NCBI GenBank assembly: GCA_963678675.1
Contig: OY783198.1
Span: 26,274,684 to 26,338,683 of the forward strand
DNA length: 64,000 bases
Direction: 5' to 3'
Source: Xiphydria camelus
Taxonomy: Eukaryota > Arthropoda > Insecta > Hymenoptera > Xiphydriidae
The notes below the pieces were generated by a model. It was not told the DNA's origin and made no database searches. It was given only the letters and a program-made list of their open reading frames with translations. The first letter of the stretch is position 1; each line of letters opens with the position of its first letter. The position numbers and the translations under genes are program-made. Of the stretch, positions 57,375 to 64,000 are shown in pieces.

Positions 57375-57803
57375 CACTGAGAGAAAAATATAGTAAATTT
57401 GGCTAAATCGACGGTTACGGGTGGGAGAGAATGCAGATTTAGTTACTCGGACTGATAATTGACTCGAATGGAGTGCAGCCTGTTTTCTTCGAAAAGCCGT
57501 ACACTGAGAAGAAAAAAAAAGATTAAAAATTATTCTGTTAGAAGGATAATCTGAGTACGAAAGGTAAAATAGATCAAAAATTATCCCAAAGAAGGTTAAA
57601 TTTTAAACCCTGAAAGGATAATTTTTGATCTATTTTACCTTTCGTACTCAGATTATCTATCCTTCTAACAGAATAATTTTTAATCTTTTTTTTTTCTCAG
57701 TGTAATCAAATTAATAACCAAATTTATCAGTCGGAGCAATTAATTCGCATTCCCCTATACATAGATGCATATTTAATTGAATATACTATTTTTTCTCTCA
57801 GTG
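57375..57803. mobile_element. Outer element interrupted by a family D MITE
   Basis: CACTGAGAGAAAAATATAGT at left and complement ending TACTATTTTTTCTCTCAGTG at right; AAATTTGG words also pair. Family D copy 2 lies inside (57502-57702). Its ends resemble those of family D, so the two may share a transposase. Confidence 0.7.
57502..57702. mobile_element. MITE family D, copy 2 (nested)
   Basis: Near-perfect hairpin from CACTGAGAAGAAAAAAAAAG to CTTTTTTTTTTCTCAGTG, flanked by TA on both sides (GTA|CACTG ... CAGTG|TAA). Confidence 0.9.
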
Positions 57804-58492
57804 TACATCGAAACTCTTACGATTTCTGGTTTGAAAAACCGAACAAAGACGGCTACGCCGCGTTCGGATTCGACGGATCTCCCCGCCACCCTCGCGTTTA
57901 GAGGATCAAACGTTGGTTGAAGTTTCCTCCCGCTCTCTCGCGGAGGGCGCGTTCTGTGGATTCTATTTGTTTTTCGCCCGCGAGTATCCTTCTGGTATTA
58001 CTATGTAGGTCCCACTCGAGGCCGATAACCAGCTTGGGGAGGCTGGCCAGTTCCTCCGGTCGACTGTAGCAGCTGCTGCGTTAATCGGTACGTTGTGGGT
58101 ATATCGCAAATCGGTATAGGCTCATCCGGGGGAAAACGCGCTTATTTCGTTAGCCAAGAGCCTGATTCGGCATCCTAGCTGTTCTTTTTCAAGTCTTCGA
58201 TGGAATATAAACGAGCGCGAATTTCAATTTGGATTTCCGAACGTGACGAAGAGGATTTCCTTCCCCCCTGATCCACGAGTTCGTGCGAAATATACACATT
58301 TCGTCACGTGAGTTCCACAGGGTTCTAAGTACACTTTTGTCGTGAAAAATGAGATATTTACACCGACGTGTATACAAATGAATTCTGCATCTGTTGTTTT
58401 AGGAATTTTATCTTTAAGATCAAACGTGGCGCTATAGTAGCATTTCCACAAAGTTCTAAGTAACGTCTTTTCGCACATTATTTGTTTCCACA

Positions 58493-58686
58493 CACTGAGA
58501 AAAAAAAAGATTAAAAATTATTCCGTCAGAAGGATAATCTGAGTACGAAAGGTGAAGTGGATCGAAAATTATCCTAAGGAAGGTTAAATTTTATACCCTG
58601 GAAGGATAATTTTTAATTTGTTTTATCTTTCGTACTCAAATTATCCTTCTAACAGAATAAATTTTAACCTTTTTTTTTTCTCAGTG
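58493..58686. mobile_element. MITE family D, copy 3
   Basis: Same hairpin with more substitutions than the other copies (TTCCGTCAGAAGG, GGTGAAGTGGATCG), so probably older. Confidence 0.9.
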
Positions 58687-58768
58687 CATGGTCTGAGTAC
58701 TGTTTACAAGCTGCTGCACGTTTTCTGTGTATCGTTGTAATTTAGATTGCTGTGTTTTGCGTTTAAAT

Positions 58769-58849
58769 ATGTCTGATTCAGACGAGTGGTCTGATTTTGC
58801 AAGCTCAGGATCTGAAAGTTCATCTATATCGTCATATTTTCAATTTTGA
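58769..58849 (+). pseudogene. Short acidic frame, possible transposase start
   Basis: ATG opens MSDSDEWSDFASSGSESSSI and stops after 26 codons. The Asp/Ser/Glu start recalls transposase N-termini, and it sits between direct GGTTCTAAGTACA words at 58321 and 58993. No catalytic region is present; the call is weak. Confidence 0.25.
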
Positions 58850-60067
58850 ATACAATATAGACTTCTTAAAACCCAAAGAAATCTCTGTGATGTATGTGAA
58901 GAGTATGGGAAGCTGCAAAAAGAAAAAAAAGAATATCAGTGAGAAGAGACAAATTGACTTTAATAAGCACAGGCTATGTTATCGAGTTACATGGTTCTAA
59001 GTACAGGTGTTATTTTTTTTTAAATATCTCATCAGTACGCGCTTTAGCAATGTAAATGTCAACGCATTTTCCCTGGCATCCTTTGCAAATAAGACGATTC
59101 ATACGTTTCCATCTGAAAATTGTTAAAATATGAATCACAACAAAGGTTGTGTTGAGTTAAACCCTAAAAATTGCTTTATCTCAGAAGTTACCAGAATGGA
59201 CTTGGAACCCTGTGGAACTCGCGTGACGATTTATCGATATATATCGAAAAAAGAGGGGATATCCTTCGTAAAAAATTACCCAATACGAGTAAAGAACCCA
59301 GCCGGACATGACGAACAGAATCCTACTTCCCGCGATCCACGAATTCGTGCGAAATGTACCCGCATATATCGACGTATACCGAAAAAGGAGAGGATATCCT
59401 TCATAAAAAAAATGACCCAACGCGAGCAAAAGGTCGAGCCGCATCCATCCCTCGCCCGCGGGAGGATTAAGATACGTTGCTATACGGCGTCCGGTCGACC
59501 TGTCTTTTCGCGCGCGAGGAGGCGAACCGCAATTTGCATCCTCCTCGGGTTTCCTTCGTCCGCCGATAAAAGGAGCAGCGGCCGCAGGATCGTTGCAGCT
59601 TCATCTCTTCCCCGCGCTCGCCTCAAAGGAACCGCCGGCCCCGTATCGTTTTAACACAATTCCCTCATTTTCTCGGACTCCCTTGACCGTGCTCACGGTC
59701 CGCGCGTTCGCAAAAGAACAATAGCGGTCGGTTTCCACCGCGGGCATTAGCGGGCGGTTTCGTGCGCGGGGCAGATGCTGCCAGGTGTGCGGACGAAGGC
59801 AACGCGTCGAGCGGCCAAAGGGTAGAGTTTCAATTTTCATTGCGCGCGCGCTCCTTTCCATCTCCGTCTTCTCTCCCTCCCACTATAGAGTGGATGCGAT
59901 ATGTCACTCGCCTTGCCTCTTTAGCGGGGCGCGGCTGTAGACGTCAGCTGCCGATACTTTCGCTTGGAATTCCGGGGTGGACGGTAATTCTATGCGCGCG
60001 TTCGACGGAAGAGTGTCGAAACTTCGATGTCTCTCCGATCTTTTTCGATATATATGTGTATATATTA

Positions 60068-60535
60068 TATTGACCGTTACCATCTGACAGGAAATTCTAT
60101 GGGCTTTCATAATATTACTATTCACTTTTCCCGATTTCCTCACCGTTTTTGAGATATTTGCGAAAGATTGAAGAATTGCACGCGTAAATTTTGCTCAAGG
60201 GGGTTGAAAAGGGTAGTGGGGGTGAGTTTTGTAAACCAAATGTAGACGGTATTTTCCGCCTATTTGGATCGTAAATCGGAAACATTGTAATGGAATCGTA
60301 AAATGTTTAGTATAGCGTGTGTTGCTTTTACGTTCAACAAATAGCGCTGTTTAAAAAAAAAAGCATGTTTTTACCTGTCACAGGTGGTAGGTATATAGAA
60401 ACAACGCGTGTATTCGAATGCAACGTTGTGTCAAAATTTCAAAGCAATCGGTGAAGAACTTTCGGGGATTTAAGATTTTGATCAAACGAACATTTACATT
60501 TTTATTTATACATATAGAAGATATTGACCGGTACG
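60068..60535 (+). mobile_element. Retroelement 3' remnant
   Basis: CAAAATTTCAAAGCAATCGG then TGAAGAACTTTCGGGGATTT, ending in CATTTACATTTTTATTTATA, resembles common insect non-LTR 3' tails. The upstream boundary is approximate and no protein-coding part remains. Confidence 0.4.
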
Positions 60536-62450
60536 AGAGAAAAAGGCACGTATCTTTCCGTTCTCATTGAGAAATGACGTACATATCTCGTTGCTATGCG
60601 GGGAAACATCGCAAGTCCTTGTCATCGACGTGACTTACAATCTTTTCTTGCGCAGCAACGAGTTATACGATGACCTATAATGATGGTGAAAGGATACGTG
60701 CTTTTTTCTGGTAGCGGTCTACATATGCGCAGGTTTCGCATCTTTTCGCACCTCTCGTTTTCGTCCTTTCTCCTTTCCCCTTCTTATGTAGCAATTATTA
60801 TTTCCATTTTATTCTGTTTTTTTTTCTCTCGAAAGAATTGGATTAAATTTCGATTTCTTTATTCCAGAAAATAGTAAATAGGTGTTTTATCTACCATATG
60901 GTCCATCCGCCTCTTTTCTTTATTGAAAAATATCCAGCACGACCCACAATATTATTCAGCTGCCCGTAAACCGTCTCGATACGACTTTCACTTCGTAACT
61001 CACGCGACAAGCGCACGATGGAACGCGCGTGCAGACGTCCGACGCACGCACGCGACACCGGGAGCGCGTCGCTGCGCCTTCGATGTATTCGTATTGGGCG
61101 ACGGCTTCCGAAACGCCGCCGTTTACGGTCCTTTCATTCCGGCAGTGTCTTTAGTCTCTCGAGACGGTTCGCCGAGCAGGAAATGGCTCGACGTTCGAGC
61201 AAGGACGACTTCCTGCGCGCGGCCGAGCCCCTTCGGGGGAGGACCTCAGGTGCGCGCTCCCGTAAGCGCGCGCGGCCGAGATTTCCTCCCCAACGGTCAC
61301 TCCGTTCGTTGCGGCCGCAGCTGACTACTGCGCGTCGCGGAGAGCGCGCGCGGCGGTGCACTCCGCTCGAGCGCGTCCGACGGCGAAGCTCCGCGCTCCG
61401 AAATCCTGGCCGAGGTTACGCGCGCGCGCAGTCGCCCTGTTGCCAGGCCAGAAGTCGTCGCGGAGTCGTCACTTCCGGCGGAATCACACCTCGTTCCGGC
61501 GCGTGCCCCGATTAATCATCTCTGCGTCGTTTTTTTTTTACGCCACGAGAATCGCGCGGAATCGAGGGTGCATCCGTATAATCAATGTCGCCGCAGGCCG
61601 GGAAATCGCGAAACGGATGTGGATTCGTGTCTGTTTCCTCGATTCTTTTTACTCGTTATCTACAGAGGTATTTTTTTCTCGGGTTATTTTTCATCGAAAT
61701 TCAATCACTCGCAATTTCTCCGTAAAGGAGCGTATATAAAAAATTCAAGATTTCGAGTTTTTTATGGAAGAAAGAGCATCGCGTTCTGGATCTCTCGGCA
61801 AAAAACATATTTCACTCTTAAAATAATTATGGAGATTTAGAAAAACCACAAATTTCCGTCTGTTTTCAATGTATACTTCGACGACGACATTTTTGAAGGG
61901 CGAAGAGACACGCGGAGGATCGACGCGGCCCGCGCCGCCGGCGGAAATCGAGGATCGACAATCGCCGGCGCGCGGCACACCTGCGGTCGACTTCCTCCTC
62001 CCTCGTTAACCGGTTCGTGCAACGGAAAATTGCGTCCGACAGCGGCGATAATCGCGTCTTCGACGGCGCTGTCGTCGACGCGTCGAGCACATCCTGGCGA
62101 ACCCCCCGCGGAGTGGATCGTCGCGTGTCCTCGCGGATGCCGGTGACGTCGCGCCCCCACGAGCAGTCGCGGTGTTCCGGTCCGCGGAACCGGTGCCGGA
62201 AGTGACGGCGGACGGGAGAGGGGGCGGCTCGAACCTCGATGGCGAGCGGTAACGGATATCGAGATGCCGTCGCGTTACGCCGAAGTGATGCTTCGACGGC
62301 TGCGGTACGGTAACGGTTTTCGGCGGCGAAGATCAAGGACGATGTATCGAACGTGCGATTCGTACTTTGAGATTCGATGAAAAGTTATACAGTGTCGAAT
62401 TATCGACTGTAAAGTGCTTTTTGATAATTTGTTTTTGAATTAAAAAAGCA
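60536..62450. other. Intergenic DNA, no gene supported
   Basis: CpG-rich at about 61000-61500 and 61880-62340, with featureless overlapping frames. Nothing recognised. Confidence 0.35.
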
Positions 62451-62760
62451 GACAGTCGAAATTACGCCGAAGAAATTAGTTTTGATAATTTTCTTGAGTC
62501 CGAAAAAAAATTGACAGTCGAAATTGCGTCGAAGAAATTAGTTTCGATCACTTTCTTGAGTTCGAAAAAAATGTACAGTCGAAATTTTGCATCGAAGAGA
62601 TTAGTTTTGATAATTTTCTTGAGTTTGAAAAAAAATTAACAGTCGAAATTGCGTCGAAGAAATAAGTTTTGATCACTTTCTTGAGTTCGAAAAAAATGTA
62701 CAGTCGAAATTGCATCGAAGAGATTAGTTTTGATAATTTTCTTGAGTTGAGATTGCGTCG
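62451..62760. repeat. Five-unit 61-64 bp tandem repeat with alternating dimer pattern
   Basis: Each unit contains ACAGTCGAAATT, a CGAAGA word and TTTTCTTGAGT/TTTCTTGAGT. Units 1, 3 and 5 read TTGATAATTTTC; units 2 and 4 read CGATCACTTTC or TGATCACTTTC. The true repeat is therefore a dimer of about 123 bp. A diverged half-unit precedes it. Confidence 0.9.
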
Positions 62761-64000
62761 AAAAAATGACATCTCGTCGAACAATCCGAGTGGTTTCGTG
62801 TATATCTACACTTGAAAGGGGTCGAAACACCCTCGCGGCGGTTAAATTCCGTCGCGTCGTGTTAATCGCGCGCGCCGCGTCCCATGAACGCCGCGTTAAC
62901 CGTTCGCGAGGCCGGGGAAGATGAATCACGTGGAATTTTGCGCGACCGAGTCGTTAAGAGGCGGCCTTCGCGGAATTCCTCGAGTCTCTCGTGGAGCCGC
63001 CAACGCATTTTCTCCCGCCTCTCCGCAGGCGCGTATCGGTGCGCGTCAACCACCGTCCAAGACCGCTCGTTCACGTTACAGAAAATCCTGTACGGTAATC
63101 ACGAGGTATCGTTACGCCTACTGGTTATGGTGGTCACGGTGCGTCCACCTGTCCGTGCATCTACCCGTATGATGCATGATGCACCGTATAGGTACGGCTT
63201 TTGTGTAACGGTCAAAACTACCCCCGTATGAGCAACGTGATATATACATACATACGTATGTAGGTACGCAATGGTTCGACCCCCGTCGGACACAATCGTG
63301 GAACGACGAGGAGTAAATTGTATTTTTTAGCGTTCGGGTATACGTTGAAGAAGTACCGAACGACTGAAGTTTTCAAAGTTTACGCCTTGTTTGTTATGTT
63401 CTTGTATTTTTTATTGATACGCAAAAAATGGAGATAAGATTTTAGGTATACTGTCGAATTGTACGAAGGATTCATTCGCCGGGAAACGAGGTTGGAACGA
63501 TTTCGAGGGTGGGACCTAAACAGGACGTCGATCCGAAGCCAGATAATTCGTCCGAGAAAATTTTCTACCCTCGGATATTCAGTATGCAGCTCGCAGCCTT
63601 GGCCTTTGTTGGGGGACGGGTGGAGAGACCCGAATGCGCCGCATAAAATGTAAGTCTCCCCTCTCGAATTGCGCGTCGGACTACGACGTGCGAAATTAAT
63701 GCGTAGGTATCTCGAACGTTCGCTTTGCAATAGTTTTGCTACTGACTGGATCGCAAAATCATTTTTTTATTACTCGCTACTGTTATTTCAATGAGATTTC
63801 TAAGTGGGAAAATTAAATTGCATTTCGTCGCAAGATTTTTTCCGAGACTGTAAATAATCACTTCGACTTTTTATTTTAAACGAGACTTTATTCTTGCGAA
63901 TCGTAGGAGTCAGTCTCGCAGAATCGTTTTCGCGCGCGCCCGGATCGCGATCGTTCAGTCACCGCGCGCTCCTCTATCCGTCCAACCGTCGAGGAAAGTC
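62761..64000. other. Window-end DNA, no gene supported
   Basis: CpG-rich then AT-rich. No exon recognised before the window ends. Confidence 0.35.

Overview
The window looks like scaffold sequence from an insect, most likely an ant or a related hymenopteran (inference). The signs are short GT-AG introns, an insect-type HIPK kinase, CpG-rich stop-poor intergenic DNA, and many small inverted-repeat transposons (MITEs). There is no bacterial gene organisation. An assembly gap of 200 N lies at 25261-25460.

Only two protein-coding genes can be supported. (1) On the minus strand, 2959-12099 holds what appears to be the full coding region of a homeodomain-interacting protein kinase (Hipk). It has 16 coding exons whose splice phases agree throughout, giving about 1310 codons. 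The order is a conserved N-terminal block, a poly-Gln/poly-Gly linker, the kinase domain, the NAVQTSWPGG block, a SUMO-interaction motif and the C-terminal tail. Its 5' UTR exon(s) lie upstream at unknown positions, and its 3' UTR runs into 1-2958. (2) On the plus strand, 47288-50500 holds a five-exon gene for a 713-residue type I membrane protein. It has a signal peptide, a 22-unit Ser/Thr/Glu repeat domain, one LAMP-type domain with four cysteines, a transmembrane helix and a short basic tail. This is the layout of a macrosialin (CD68)/LAMP-like glycoprotein. I consider it the most interesting object here.

The other roughly 50 kb is intergenic or upstream-intronic DNA rich in non-autonomous elements. 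Several families occur more than once: 13.6/52.4 kb; 16.5/17.1/23.9 kb; 29.5/31.3/38.5/55.8 kb; 35.8/57.5/58.5 kb. Others are single elements with long inverted arms at 19.3, 20.8-22.6, 24.3-25.2, 31.9, 37.2, 37.9, 39.2, 40.2, 42.3, 43.9, 45.2 and 46.3 kb. Some are nested (37.9-38.7 and 57.4-57.8 kb). Two carry short remnants of coding sequence. A tandem array with dimeric higher-order structure lies at 62.45-62.76 kb. Possible regulatory islands are a perfect X-box between two CCAAT boxes (15.5-15.6 kb), a CRE palindrome with a nearby AT-rich box (27.47 kb), and a CpG-rich, GA-rich block after the gap (25.46-27.5 kb).

All calls come from reading the sequence by eye. Family names rest on recognised motifs; no database search was run.
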